A stretch of 64,000 nucleotides of DNA from an uncultured Pelagibacteraceae bacterium (GTDB lineage: Bacteria; Pseudomonadota; Alphaproteobacteria; Pelagibacterales; Pelagibacteraceae), in assembly GCA_902631595.1 (NCBI GenBank), contig CACOZH010000001.1, forward strand, positions 44,206-108,205, given 5' to 3'. A program made the position numbers and the translations under genes. Numbering within the stretch: the stretch's first letter is position 1; every line of letters starts with the position of its first letter. The notes beneath the pieces were generated by a model that saw only the letters and a program-made list of their open reading frames with translations, made no database searches and was not told where the DNA came from. Of this stretch, positions 22,382 through 32,642 are shown piece by piece.

Positions 22382-23479
22382 TGGAAAATGAATTTCAAAC
22401 ACAAAAATTAAATATTGAAAAAATAAATTTACGAGTAAAGGAGTTTCTTTGATAAAAAAGATCTCTTTAATAAAATTCAAATTCTAAATAAAAAAATCGA
22501 AAATCCAGATTTTTGGAAAAATAAGCAAGAAGCTGAGAAAACTCTAAAAGATAAAAAATCATTTGAGAATTTAACTGAAACTTATTTAGCTCATAAAAAT
22601 CAGCTTACTGAATTGGTTGATTTATTTCAGTTGGCGAATGAGGAAAATAATAACCAAATTATGAATGAAGTTATTTTAAAAATTAAGGAACTTAAAATTA
22701 AGGTAAAAAAAAATGAAATAAAATGTTTTTTATCAAATGAAAACGATAGATTAGATTGTTTTTTAGAGATACATGCTGGGGCAGGAGGCACAGAGAGTCA
22801 AGACTGGGCTGAAATGCTTAGAAGAATGTATATTAAATGGACATCTAGTAAAAATTTCAAGTTCGAATTAATTAGTGAACATAAGGGGGACGAAGCAGGA
22901 ATTAAATCTAGTACTGTAAAAATTAGTGGTGAGTATATTTATGGTTATTTGAAAAATGAGTCTGGTATACATAGGCTTGTTAGAATTTCTCCTTTTGACT
23001 CTGGTGCAAGAAGGCATACAAGCTTTGCAAGTGTGTGGGTATATCCCGTATTAGATGAAAATATTAAAGTAGAGATTTTCGATAAAGATTTAAGAATAGA
23101 TACTTATAGGTCAAGTGGGGCTGGCGGACAGCATGTAAATACAACAGATAGCGCTGTAAGAATAACGCATTTACCCACAAATATTGTTGTACAATGTCAA
23201 AATGAAAGATCTCAACATAAAAATAAAGAAACTTGCATGGTAATGCTTAAAGCAAGACTTTATGAATATGAATTAGACAAAAAAGAAAAACAAGATCAAA
23301 ACATAGAGAAATCCAAGTCAGAAATTGGCTGGGGACATCAAATTCGATCATATGTATTGCATCCTTATAGATTGGTAAAAGATAATCGAACTGGCCAGGA
23401 AAGTTCAGATCCTGATAAAATTTTAAATGGTGATATTGATAATTTTTTAGAAAGTAGTTTGTATAAATTACATGGTTAA
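22381..23479 (+). CDS. prfB: Peptide chain release factor 2, with programmed +1 frameshift
   Basis: ATG at 22381 reads MENEFQTQKLNIEKINLRVKEFL then TGA at 22450-22452; the +1 frame continues DKKDLFNKIQILNKKIENPDFW... into ORF 22613-23479 with the SGAGGQHVNTTDSAVRI motif. Confidence 0.96.
22441..22453 (+). promoter_or_regulatory. RF2 +1 programmed frameshift site (SD-like AAGGAG + TTT CTT TGA T)
   Basis: AAGGAG ends 3 nt before CTT-TGA, the same spacing as the classic AGGGGG-TAT-CTT-TGA-C site of E. coli prfB. Confidence 0.95.
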
Positions 23480-25667
23480 AAATATATTAAGAATTTTTTT
23501 TTTTATAATTATACTATCAGTATTGATAATTTCATATCTAAGTATTTTTGGTGTAAAAACCGATAAATTTAATGATTTAATTAAGTCACAAGTTGCGAAA
23601 CAAGATAAACGATTTAATGTCGAATTTGAAAATGTCTATATTAAATTAAATATTAAAGAAAAAAGTTTTATGTTGAATAGTAAAGACATAAACATCTCAA
23701 TATTAAATGAGTTTCAAAAAATATCAAATATTGATTTACTAATTGATTTACGTTCAATCTTTAGAAAAGAAAATAAAATAAAAAAAATTATTATAAATTC
23801 AAAAGAAAATAATATTTTAGATTTACTTAAGTTTGTAAGAAAATATAAACTTAATATACCAGTACTTTATTTAGAAAATAGCATTTCAAAGGGTAGAATA
23901 ATTTATAATTCAACTATAAATATTGATAATAGTGGACAATACAGTATCGATTTTTCAGGAAAAATAATCGACGCAAAATTAAATATCTTAGGCAAAGAGA
24001 GAATAAATTTTGTTAATTTTGATTTTAATTATAAAAATAAAAATCTAGAGGTAAATAATTTAAAATTTAAATATAAAAATATTAATTTCGATAGTGCTAG
24101 AATAAGCATCAACATCATTAATAGTTTAATAAAAATTAAAGGAGATTTAAAAAACAACATAAACTCGAATTTAGTTAAGTATCTATTAAATTATGATTTT
24201 AAGGAATTTTTAGATAAAAATATTTTTTTAAAATCACTGTCGGATTTTGAAATCACCTTTAATAAAAAATTTAAATTAATAAATTATTCTTTAAAAACGG
24301 AAATAATATTTGATAAACTTGATATAAGTCTAAAAAAAATAAACCTAAAAAATTATTTAAGAGAATTTAAGCAAAAAATTATTTTAAATGAGGGTAAAAT
24401 AAATTTTCAAACTAACAAAAAAAATATCAGTATAAATGTTAATTCTAAATATAAACTCAATGAGAACGCTAATCCAAAAAATTTTTTATTAAATTATACT
24501 AAAGAAAAATCCACAGAAAAATATGATTTTAATATTGATCTTACAGAATATGATATAAATTTAAATGATCTTAATTTTTTAAAAAAAAAAAACGATCAAT
24601 TACTTTTTAATTTAATTGTAAAAAAAAATAAAAAAAATATCTCTGTAAACGAATTAAAATTATTTAATAATAAAAATAGATTTATTATTAAAAATATGAA
24701 ATTGGAAAATAATTTTAAAATAAAAGATTTTAGCTCTGTCGAAGCAAAATATTACAATAAAGAAAATTTTTTAAACCACATTTCTATTACAAAAAAAAAG
24801 AATCTTATTAAATTATACTCAAATCAATTCGACCTAAGTTCTGATATTGAAAAGGCTTTGAAAAGTAAAAATAACAATAATTTTTTTGAAATTTTTAAAA
24901 ATCTAACTTCTATAATTGATATTGATGTTAAATTAGCAAGAATTGATAATGAACACTCTTTAAAAAATGTTAAAGGGAAAGTTTTAGTAAAAAATAATAA
25001 AATAAATAAATCGGATATTTCTGCCAAATTTGATGAAAAAAATAATTTTTTATATAATATTGATAAAAATAATGGGAAAAGAGTTTCAATAATATACTCA
25101 GACGTAGCAAAACCTTTTGTAAAGAAATTTAGTTTTATAAAAGGTTTTGAGGATGGAAAGTTAGATTACACGTCAACAGAAATAAATAAAGATTTAACAA
25201 AATCAGAGTTACGATTATATGATTTTAAACTTAAAAATATGCCAACTCTGACTAAACTTTTATCTCTTGCTTCTTTACAAGGTATTGCAGATCTTGCGAC
25301 TGGCGAAGGAATTAGATTTAATGAATTTGAAATGTTTTTTGAAAATTCAAAAAACTTGTTAACAATTAATGAAATTTACGCCTTGGGACCTGCGATTTCA
25401 GTTTTAATGGAAGGCTATATAGAGAAGCACAAGTTAGTGAGTTTAAGGGGTACGTTAGTTCCAGCAACAACAATTAATAAAACAATCGCAAAAATTCCTT
25501 TATTAGGAAGTATATTAGTTGGAGAAAAGTCAGGTGAGGGAGTTTTTGGTGTAAGTTTTAAAATTAAAGGCCCTCCCAACAATCTTGATACAAGAGTAAA
25601 TCCTATTAAAACATTAGCACCAAGATTTATATCAAGAACTTTAGATAAATTAAAAAAAACTAATTGA
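23472..25667 (+). CDS. AsmA/YhdP-like inner-membrane-anchored protein
   Basis: N-terminal TM; C-terminal ARGTLVPA-type region (SLRGTLVPATTINKTIAKIPLLGSILVGEKSGEGVFGVSFKIKGPPNNLDTRVNP) typical of AsmA-like C-terminal domains. Confidence 0.72.
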   Translation: MVKNILRIFFFIIILSVLIISYLSIFGVKTDKFNDLIKSQVAKQDKRFNVEFENVYIKLNIKEKSFMLNSKDINISILNEFQKISNIDLLIDLRSIFRKENKIKKIIINSKENNILDLLKFVRKYKLNIPVLYLENSISKGRIIYNSTINIDNSGQYSIDFSGKIIDAKLNILGKERINFVNFDFNYKNKNLEVNNLKFKYKNINFDSARISINIINSLIKIKGDLKNNINSNLVKYLLNYDFKEFLDKNIFLKSLSDFEITFNKKFKLINYSLKTEIIFDKLDISLKKINLKNYLREFKQKIILNEGKINFQTNKKNISINVNSKYKLNENANPKNFLLNYTKEKSTEKYDFNIDLTEYDINLNDLNFLKKKNDQLLFNLIVKKNKKNISVNELKLFNNKNRFIIKNMKLENNFKIKDFSSVEAKYYNKENFLNHISITKKKNLIKLYSNQFDLSSDIEKALKSKNNNNFFEIFKNLTSIIDIDVKLARIDNEHSLKNVKGKVLVKNNKINKSDISAKFDEKNNFLYNIDKNNGKRVSIIYSDVAKPFVKKFSFIKGFEDGKLDYTSTEINKDLTKSELRLYDFKLKNMPTLTKLLSLASLQGIADLATGEGIRFNEFEMFFENSKNLLTINEIYALGPAISVLMEGYIEKHKLVSLRGTLVPATTINKTIAKIPLLGSILVGEKSGEGVFGVSFKIKGPPNNLDTRVNPIKTLAPRFISRTLDKLKKTN

Positions 25668-26886
25668 ACTCTATTTTAAAATGTTTTTTCTTACCAATTG
25701 AAAGTTTAAAATGTTTTTTACCACTCAAATTAATTTTTGAAAAAGGCAAATCATTATCAACTTTTAAATTATTTATCTTAATACCCTTATTGTTAATTAA
25801 TCTTTTAATCTCACTTTTTGATTTTTCAATTTTAGTATATAAAATTAAATCTGATAAGTTTTTAGTTTCAATTTCGTTTTTTTTAATTTTTAAAATAGGC
25901 AATCCATCGTCAGAAGATTTATTTAAAAAAATTTTTTGTGCTTGATTGAAGCATTTTTGAGATTCTTCCTCTCCATGGAGCATTGCGGTAGCATGATTTG
26001 CAAGAATAATTTTTAAATCATTTATATTTTTATTTTTCTTTTTTTCTATTTCATCAACAGGCATATCTGTGAAGATTTTTAAAAATTTAACTGAGTCTTT
26101 ATCATCAACATTTCTCCAAAATTGCCAATAATCGTAAGAAGATAATAAATTTTTATCTAACCATATTGCCCCTGCCTCTGTTTTCCCCATTTTTGCACCC
26201 GATGCTAAAGTGATTAATGGAGTGGTAAGACCAAATACTTCATTAGATGAATGTCTTTTAATAAGATCAACACCATTAATTATATTCCCCCATTGATCTG
26301 ATCCACCGATTTGTAGATTACACTCATATTTTTTATTAAGTTCTAAAAAATCATATGCTTGCAAAATCATATAATTAAATTCCATATAACTTAGTGATTG
26401 TTCTCTTTCCAATCTTAGTTTTACACTGTCGAAACTTAACATTTTGTTAATTGTAAAATGTTTACCTATGTCTCTTAGAAATGAAATATAATTTAAATTT
26501 TTTAACCAATCATAATTATTAACAAATATTGGAGTAGTATCTTTATCATTTGTGTATAAATAAATTTTTAAAATTTTTTCTATATTTCTTATATTGTTTT
26601 CAATTGTTTCCTCATCTAACATTTTTCTTGTTTTATCTTTTCCTGATGGATCTCCGATTCTCGTAGTTCCTCCACCCAATAAAACAATTGGTTGGTGTCC
26701 GTGTTTTTGAAGTAGTCTTAAGCACATGATCTGAAGAAGACTTCCAACATGAAGGCTTTCTGCTGTACAATCAAAGCCTATGTATGCTTTGATTTTTTTA
26801 CCATCTAAGAGTTTGCTAAGGCCAGCGTTGTCAGTACACTGATAAAAATATCCCCTATCATGGAATTCTTGTAAAAATTTATTCAT
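25660..26886 (-). CDS. tyrS: Tyrosyl-tRNA synthetase
   Basis: IGFDCTAESLHVGSLLQI...LQIGGSDQWGNIINGVDL...GAKMGKTEAGAIW. Confidence 0.96.
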   Translation of the reverse strand: MNKFLQEFHDRGYFYQCTDNAGLSKLLDGKKIKAYIGFDCTAESLHVGSLLQIMCLRLLQKHGHQPIVLLGGGTTRIGDPSGKDKTRKMLDEETIENNIRNIEKILKIYLYTNDKDTTPIFVNNYDWLKNLNYISFLRDIGKHFTINKMLSFDSVKLRLEREQSLSYMEFNYMILQAYDFLELNKKYECNLQIGGSDQWGNIINGVDLIKRHSSNEVFGLTTPLITLASGAKMGKTEAGAIWLDKNLLSSYDYWQFWRNVDDKDSVKFLKIFTDMPVDEIEKKKNKNINDLKIILANHATAMLHGEEESQKCFNQAQKIFLNKSSDDGLPILKIKKNEIETKNLSDLILYTKIEKSKSEIKRLINNKGIKINNLKVDNDLPFSKINLSGKKHFKLSIGKKKHFKIEFN

Positions 26887-26932
26887 ATAGATAAACTAGC
26901 TTATACTTATTTATATTTAATCAACAATCAAT

Positions 26933-28030
26933 ATGGATAAAATAATTTATGCATTGGGTTTAATGAGTGGAACTTCAATTGATGGTATTGATGCTTCATT
27001 AATTAAATCTGATGGTGAAAAAAATATAGAGATAATTGATAATGCGTTTCTAAAATACGACTCAGAATTGAAAAGTAGTCTATTTGAATTTATAAATAAA
27101 ATTAACTCCCTAGAGGATATTAGTTTAAACATTGATGAGTACAATAGACTAGAGAGAATTATCACACTTAAACATTCCGAGGCAGCATCAAAGATAATTG
27201 ATAAGTATAGTCTAAAACCAAAATTAATAGGCTTCCACGGTCAAACAATAATCCATAAGCCAGAAAATAAATATTCTATTCAGATGGGTAATGGTAAACT
27301 TCTTTCACAATTACTTAAAACAGATGTTGTTTATCGTTTTAGGGATAGTGATATTGAGAATGGAGGTCAGGGAGCTCCACTTACGCCAATATACCACTAT
27401 ATTTTAAAAAATAAATTAAATTTAAAAAATAATGTACTTTTTCTTAATATTGGAGGAATTTCTAATTACAGCTTTATAAAAGAGAATTCTATTTTCGCTA
27501 AAGATGTTGGTCCAGGAAATTGTTTAATGGACGCGTATATTAAAAAAACAAAACAATTAGATTTTGATAAGGATGGAAATTTAGCTTCAATTGGAAAAAT
27601 AGATAATACATTAATCAACAATTTATTAGATCACGACAATTATAATTCAGTTGATAAACATTCTCTCGATATAAAAGATTTTGATATAAATTTCGTAAAA
27701 GGACTTTCAATTGAGGACGCTCTTGCTAATTTAAATTTTTTTACAGCAAAAATTGTTTGTGAAAATATAGTTAAAAATATTAAAGAAGATTTTATTGTTA
27801 TTCTATGTGGAGGAGGTAGAAAAAATAAAACTCTTACATCTAACATAAATAACCTATTAAATAAAAAAATTTATACAATTGATGAATTTGGGATTGATGG
27901 TGATTTTATTGAATCACAAGCCTTTGCATACCTAGCAATTAGATCTTTTTATGGAAAAAAAATTTCATTCCCTAATACTACTAAGGTCAGATTACCGTTG
28001 ACAGGAGGCATCCTTGCAAAAGCAGATTAA
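26933..28030 (+). CDS. anmK: Anhydro-N-acetylmuramic acid kinase
   Basis: ALGLMSGTSIDGIDASLI...IGFHGQTIIHKPE...LFLNIGGISNYS...DVGPGNCLMD. Confidence 0.94.
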   Translation: MDKIIYALGLMSGTSIDGIDASLIKSDGEKNIEIIDNAFLKYDSELKSSLFEFINKINSLEDISLNIDEYNRLERIITLKHSEAASKIIDKYSLKPKLIGFHGQTIIHKPENKYSIQMGNGKLLSQLLKTDVVYRFRDSDIENGGQGAPLTPIYHYILKNKLNLKNNVLFLNIGGISNYSFIKENSIFAKDVGPGNCLMDAYIKKTKQLDFDKDGNLASIGKIDNTLINNLLDHDNYNSVDKHSLDIKDFDINFVKGLSIEDALANLNFFTAKIVCENIVKNIKEDFIVILCGGGRKNKTLTSNINNLLNKKIYTIDEFGIDGDFIESQAFAYLAIRSFYGKKISFPNTTKVRLPLTGGILAKAD

Positions 28031-28683
28031 AATAAAGCTGACTCTTTTGAAATATATTTATTTAAAGATTTTTTTAAATTTTCCTCTGATTTTGAAAAAA
28101 AGTGATTAGCATCTATTACTTGATTAAATTGGACATTAATACCTTTTTGATTAGTTAATCTTTTCTTTAATTCATCAATTGAATCCGCTGATACTAATTC
28201 GTCTTTTTTGCCATGAATAACCATCCCTGAAGTTGGGCACGGGCTTAAGAAACTAAAATCATATACATTTGGTTGAGGTGAGATTATCACAAATCTGTTA
28301 ATTTCAGGCCGTCTCATTAATAGTTGCATAGCTATAAGTGATCCGAAAGAAAATCCAGCAATCCAACATTGAGAATTATCAAAATTTTCTCTCTCAATCC
28401 AATCTAGTGCAGCAGCAGAGTCTGCTAGTTCTCCTTGTCCATTGTCAAATTCTCCATCACTTTTTCCTACACCTCTAAAATTAACTCTGCAAACTGAAAA
28501 TTCATTTTCCATAAATGTATTAAACGTATCAACTACAATTTTATTATTCATTGTTCCTCCATATTGCGGGTGAGGATGTAAAATTAATGCAATTGGTGAA
28601 GTTTTTTTTTTACTTTTATAATATTTTGCCTCTAAACGGCCAACAGGTCCAGGTATGAATATTTCTAAAACTTTATTTTCCAT
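28027..28683 (-). CDS. Alpha/beta hydrolase (COG2945-like)
   Basis: LILHPHPQYGGTMNNKIV...NFRGVGKSDGEFDNGQGE...IAGFSFGSLIAMQ. Confidence 0.88.
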   Translation of the reverse strand: MENKVLEIFIPGPVGRLEAKYYKSKKKTSPIALILHPHPQYGGTMNNKIVVDTFNTFMENEFSVCRVNFRGVGKSDGEFDNGQGELADSAAALDWIERENFDNSQCWIAGFSFGSLIAMQLLMRRPEINRFVIISPQPNVYDFSFLSPCPTSGMVIHGKKDELVSADSIDELKKRLTNQKGINVQFNQVIDANHFFSKSEENLKKSLNKYISKESALF

Positions 28684-28766
28684 TGTAACTGATTATTAAT
28701 CTCAAAAAAAAATTACATTTTTCTACCAAAATAGAGCGACAAATTGCAAGAACTAAAATTTGTCAG

Positions 28767-28791
28767 AAACTTGACTATTTTAGTCGGGTAT
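28767..28791 (+). promoter_or_regulatory. IscR type-1-like operator upstream of iscR-suf
   Basis: AAACTTGACTATTTTAGTCGGGTAT matches the recalled E. coli type-1 consensus ATASYYGACTRDWWYAGTCRRSTAT at 24 of 25 positions. Confidence 0.85.
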
Positions 28792-28820
28792 ATATACAGG
28801 TATCAGATTTATAAAGAAAT

Positions 28821-29228
28821 ATGCGGTTAAATACAAAATCTAGATATGCGGTTATGGCTCTTGCCGATATGGCAGGTTTTAAGGATAGTAGACCAATAAG
28901 CCTAAGAGATATTTCAATTAGACAAAGCATTTCGTTGCAATATTTGGAACAAATTTTTTTAAAACTAAAAAAAAACAATATTGTTAAAAGCATAAGAGGA
29001 ACTAATGGTGGGTATGTGTTAGCAAAAAATGCTTGCCATATAAAACTCTCAGAAATTTTTATAGCATTAAATGAAAATGTCAAAACAATCGGATGTGATA
29101 AGCATTCAAAGAAAGGATGTAATGGCAGATCAACTAAATGTATTACTCATAACTTGTGGGATGAATTAGATTTGCATATTAACGCTTTTTTTGAAAATAA
29201 AAAATTAGAGGATTTGATAAAAAATTAA
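28821..29228 (+). CDS. iscR: Rrf2-family Fe-S regulator, IscR-like
   Basis: MRLNTKSRYAVMALADMAG...SLQYLEQIFLKLKKNNIVKSIRGTNGGYVLA; three Cys and a His in CDKHSKKGCNGRSTKCITH. Confidence 0.9.
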   Translation: MRLNTKSRYAVMALADMAGFKDSRPISLRDISIRQSISLQYLEQIFLKLKKNNIVKSIRGTNGGYVLAKNACHIKLSEIFIALNENVKTIGCDKHSKKGCNGRSTKCITHNLWDELDLHINAFFENKKLEDLIKN

Positions 29229-30665
29229 ATGAGAGAAAAAGAGATAGAAAAGTTAAAAGACTACAAGTATGGATTTTCTACTGATATAGAAAATTTTACA
29301 GCACCTAAAGGACTAAATATTGATGTAATTAAATTTATATCAAAAGTTAAAAAAGAACCTCAATGGCTTTTAGATTGGAGATTAAAAGCTTTTGAGAGAC
29401 TTAAAGTTCTTAAGGAGCCAAACTGGCAAAAGCCTAAATATCCTAAAATAGACTATCAAGATCTATATTACTATTCTGCTCCAAAGAGCTTTAAAGAAAA
29501 GCCACAATCTCTTGACGAATTAGATCCTAAATTATTAGAGACTTATAAAAAACTTGGAATACCACTTCAAGAGCAAAAAAGATTAAATGGTATTGCTGTA
29601 GATGCTGTTTTTGATTCGGTATCTGTTGCGACCACATTTAAAGATAAACTTACTGAAAAAGGTATTATATTTTGTTCAATATCTGAAGCAGTGCAAAAAC
29701 ATCCACAACTTGTAAAAAAATATCTTGGAACCGTTATACCATTAACTGATCATTTTTTTGCAACTTTAAATTCTGCAGTTTTTACTGATGGATCATTTGT
29801 TTACATTCCACCTGGAGTAAGATGTCCAATGGAACTTTCTACATACTTTAGAATTAATGCCTCAAATACAGGTCAATTTGAGAGAACTTTAATCATAGCG
29901 GACAAAGGTAGCTACGTAAGTTATCTAGAAGGATGCACAGCACCAATGAGAGATGAAAATCAATTACATGCTGCAAACGTAGAATTAATTGCACTAGACG
30001 ATGCTGAAATAAAATATTCAACGGTCCAAAATTGGTATCCAGGAGATAAAAATGGAAAAGGGGGTATATATAATTTTGTTACAAAAAGGGGATTGTGCAA
30101 GGGTAAAAATTCAAAAATATCGTGGACACAAGTAGAAACTGGATCAGCAATTACTTGGAAATATCCTAGTTGCATTCTTCAAGGAGATAATTCAGTTGGC
30201 GAATTTTACTCAATTGCAATTACAAACAATCATCAAAAGGCTGACACTGGAACAAAAATGATTCACATCGGGCAAAATACAAAGAGCAAGATTATTTCTA
30301 AAGGCATAAGCGCAGGACAATCTGACATGACATATCGAGGGCTTGTAGATGTTTTAAAAAATGCAAAAAATTCTAGTAACTATACACAATGCGACTCTTT
30401 GCTGATGGGAAACAAATGTGGTGCACATACTGTTCCCTACATTAAAAATAAAAACTCAGATTCTACAATCGCACACGAAGCAACAACTTCAAAAATTAGT
30501 GAGGAACAGTTACACTATTGCCAACAAAGAGGTCTAAATTCTGAAGAGGCGGTCGGTTTGATAGTAAATGGATTTTGTAAAGAAGTTTTACAACAATTGC
30601 CGATGGAATTTGCAGTAGAGGCACAAAAACTTGTTGGAATTAGTTTAGAGGGAAGCGTTGGTTAA
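29229..30665 (+). CDS. sufB: Fe-S cluster assembly protein SufB
   Basis: [17 protein letters not shown]...[39 protein letters not shown]. Confidence 0.97.
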   Translation: MREKEIEKLKDYKYGFSTDIENFTAPKGLNIDVIKFISKVKKEPQWLLDWRLKAFERLKVLKEPNWQKPKYPKIDYQDLYYYSAPKSFKEKPQSLDELDPKLLETYKKLGIPLQEQKRLNGIAVDAVFDSVSVATTFKDKLTEKGIIFCSISEAVQKHPQLVKKYLGTVIPLTDHFFATLNSAVFTDGSFVYIPPGVRCPMELSTYFRINASNTGQFERTLIIADKGSYVSYLEGCTAPMRDENQLHAANVELIALDDAEIKYSTVQNWYPGDKNGKGGIYNFVTKRGLCKGKNSKISWTQVETGSAITWKYPSCILQGDNSVGEFYSIAITNNHQKADTGTKMIHIGQNTKSKIISKGISAGQSDMTYRGLVDVLKNAKNSSNYTQCDSLLMGNKCGAHTVPYIKNKNSDSTIAHEATTSKISEEQLHYCQQRGLNSEEAVGLIVNGFCKEVLQQLPMEFAVEAQKLVGISLEGSVG

Positions 30666-31400
30666 ATGTTAAAAATAAGCAATCTTAAAGCCAATGTAGA
30701 AAATAAATCCATTTTAAATGGTTTTGAGCTCGAAATTAAAGAAGGTGAAGTTCACGCAATTATGGGTCCTAATGGATCAGGAAAAAGTACATTATCAAAT
30801 ATTCTTTCTGGAAAAAAAGGGTACGAAGTAACTGGAGAAATATTATTTGAAAATAAAGATCTTTTTGAATTAGAAACAGAAGAACGGGCACATAAAGGCA
30901 TATTTTTGGCTTTTCAGTACCCTTTAGAAATACCTGGTGTAAATACAAATATTTTTCTCAAAACTTCTTTGAATGCGATTAGAAAAGCACGTGGTGAAAA
31001 AGAATTAGATGCGATTGAATTTTTAAATTTAGTCAAACAAAAATCAAAAGAATTAAAATTCGATGAGGAAAAGTTAAATAGACAACTAAATGTTGGTTTT
31101 TCAGGTGGAGAAAAAAAGAAAAATGAAATTTTACAAATGTCAATTTTAAATCCAAAATTGTCAATTTTAGACGAAACAGACTCTGGTTTGGATATTGATG
31201 CATTAAGAGTAGTAGCCGATGGTGTGAATTCTCTAAGAAATAAAAATAATTCATTTTTAATAATTACTCATTATCAAAGATTATTAGAATATATAAAACC
31301 AGATTTCGTTCATGTACTCATGAATGGTAAAATTATAAAATCTGGAGGTCCTGAACTAGCATTAGAGTTAGAAAAAAAAGGTTATGAAAATTTTAATTAA
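30666..31400 (+). CDS. sufC: Fe-S cluster assembly ATPase SufC
   Basis: HAIMGPNGSGKSTLSN...GFSGGEKKKNEILQM...LDETDSGLDIDAL. Confidence 0.97.
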   Translation: MLKISNLKANVENKSILNGFELEIKEGEVHAIMGPNGSGKSTLSNILSGKKGYEVTGEILFENKDLFELETEERAHKGIFLAFQYPLEIPGVNTNIFLKTSLNAIRKARGEKELDAIEFLNLVKQKSKELKFDEEKLNRQLNVGFSGGEKKKNEILQMSILNPKLSILDETDSGLDIDALRVVADGVNSLRNKNNSFLIITHYQRLLEYIKPDFVHVLMNGKIIKSGGPELALELEKKGYENFN

Positions 31401-32642
31401 ATGAATAATAGAATAAAAACAGATTTCGAAAATACATTTAAAAATTTTTTATCTAAAAAAGAAATAAATCTAAAAGAAAACTTTTTAAATAAATTTATAA
31501 AAAATGGTTTTCCTAATAAAAAACTTGAGAATTGGAAATTTTCAGATTTAAATCAAATAATAAATAAAAATATCGGTGAATTAAGTTTTTTCAATGACCC
31601 TAACAAAAAACATGATTTTGATAAATCTATTATTATCGATCAGTTTGAGCATAACAAAATTGTATTCGTAAATGGAAACCTAAAATTAAAAGATTTTAAT
31701 TTTGAACAGAAAGAAAATATTGAAATTATTCAAACAAATGAAATTAATTTAGATATGTCGCAAAAAAATTCTCTTTTGGATTTAAATTGTGCGTTTGTGA
31801 ATAGTAATTACAAAATAGTTGTTAAAAAAAATTATTTGATGAAAAAACCTTTAATTATTTATCACATAACTAACGACCAGATAAAATCTACAAACATAAA
31901 TTTACAACTTAACTTCGAGATCGAAAAAAATAGTTCTATTAAAGTTTTAGATATTTTTAATGATAATTCAGAAAAAAACTTTATAAATATTTTTTATAAT
32001 TTTAATCTTAAGGAAGATTCCATTCTTAAAAATTATAAAATAGATTGCAAAAAAAATAGAAATATTAAATATTCGTATAATAATATTAACCAAGAGAAGA
32101 ACAGCATATCAGAAAATTTTATCCTATCTTGCAGCTCTAATTTTATGAAAAATGAAATTAATTGTAATTTAAAAGGAAAATATGCTTCAGCATTCGTAAA
32201 TGGAATTTTATATTTAGATGAAGAAAAACACCACGAAATACGAACAAAAATTAATCATTTGGTAGAGAATACTAAAAGTTATCAATTAATTAAATGTGTT
32301 TTAGACGAAAACGCTAAAGCTGTTTATCAAGGAAAAATATTTGTAAACTCTGAAGCACAAAAAACAGATGGTTATCAACTGAGTAAAGCGATTTTGCTGA
32401 ATAAAAGTTCTGAATTTAATGCAAAACCTGAGTTGGAAATTTATGCTGATGATGTGAAGTGTTCTCATGGATCTGCCTCAGGAAGTTTGAATGAAAATTC
32501 TATATTTTATTTAAGATCAAGAGGGCTTAACTATAAAGAGGCTAAAAAACTTTTGATAAACGGCTTTATTTTAGATGTAATCGATAAAATTACAGATGAT
32601 GAAATTAAAACATTTGTTAAAAAAACAATGAGCTTAAATTAA
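31401..32642 (+). CDS. sufD: Fe-S cluster assembly protein SufD
   Basis: C-terminal KPELEIYADDVKCSHGSASGSLNENSIFYLRSRGL; between sufC and sufS. Confidence 0.93.
   Translation: MNNRIKTDFENTFKNFLSKKEINLKENFLNKFIKNGFPNKKLENWKFSDLNQIINKNIGELSFFNDPNKKHDFDKSIIIDQFEHNKIVFVNGNLKLKDFNFEQKENIEIIQTNEINLDMSQKNSLLDLNCAFVNSNYKIVVKKNYLMKKPLIIYHITNDQIKSTNINLQLNFEIEKNSSIKVLDIFNDNSEKNFINIFYNFNLKEDSILKNYKIDCKKNRNIKYSYNNINQEKNSISENFILSCSSNFMKNEINCNLKGKYASAFVNGILYLDEEKHHEIRTKINHLVENTKSYQLIKCVLDENAKAVYQGKIFVNSEAQKTDGYQLSKAILLNKSSEFNAKPELEIYADDVKCSHGSASGSLNENSIFYLRSRGLNYKEAKKLLINGFILDVIDKITDDEIKTFVKKTMSLN

Noticed and set aside
22400-22612. Apparent missing or truncated N-terminus of prfB suggesting a pseudogene
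   Set aside because: Explained by the conserved RF2 +1 programmed frameshift; the full reading frame is intact from 22381.
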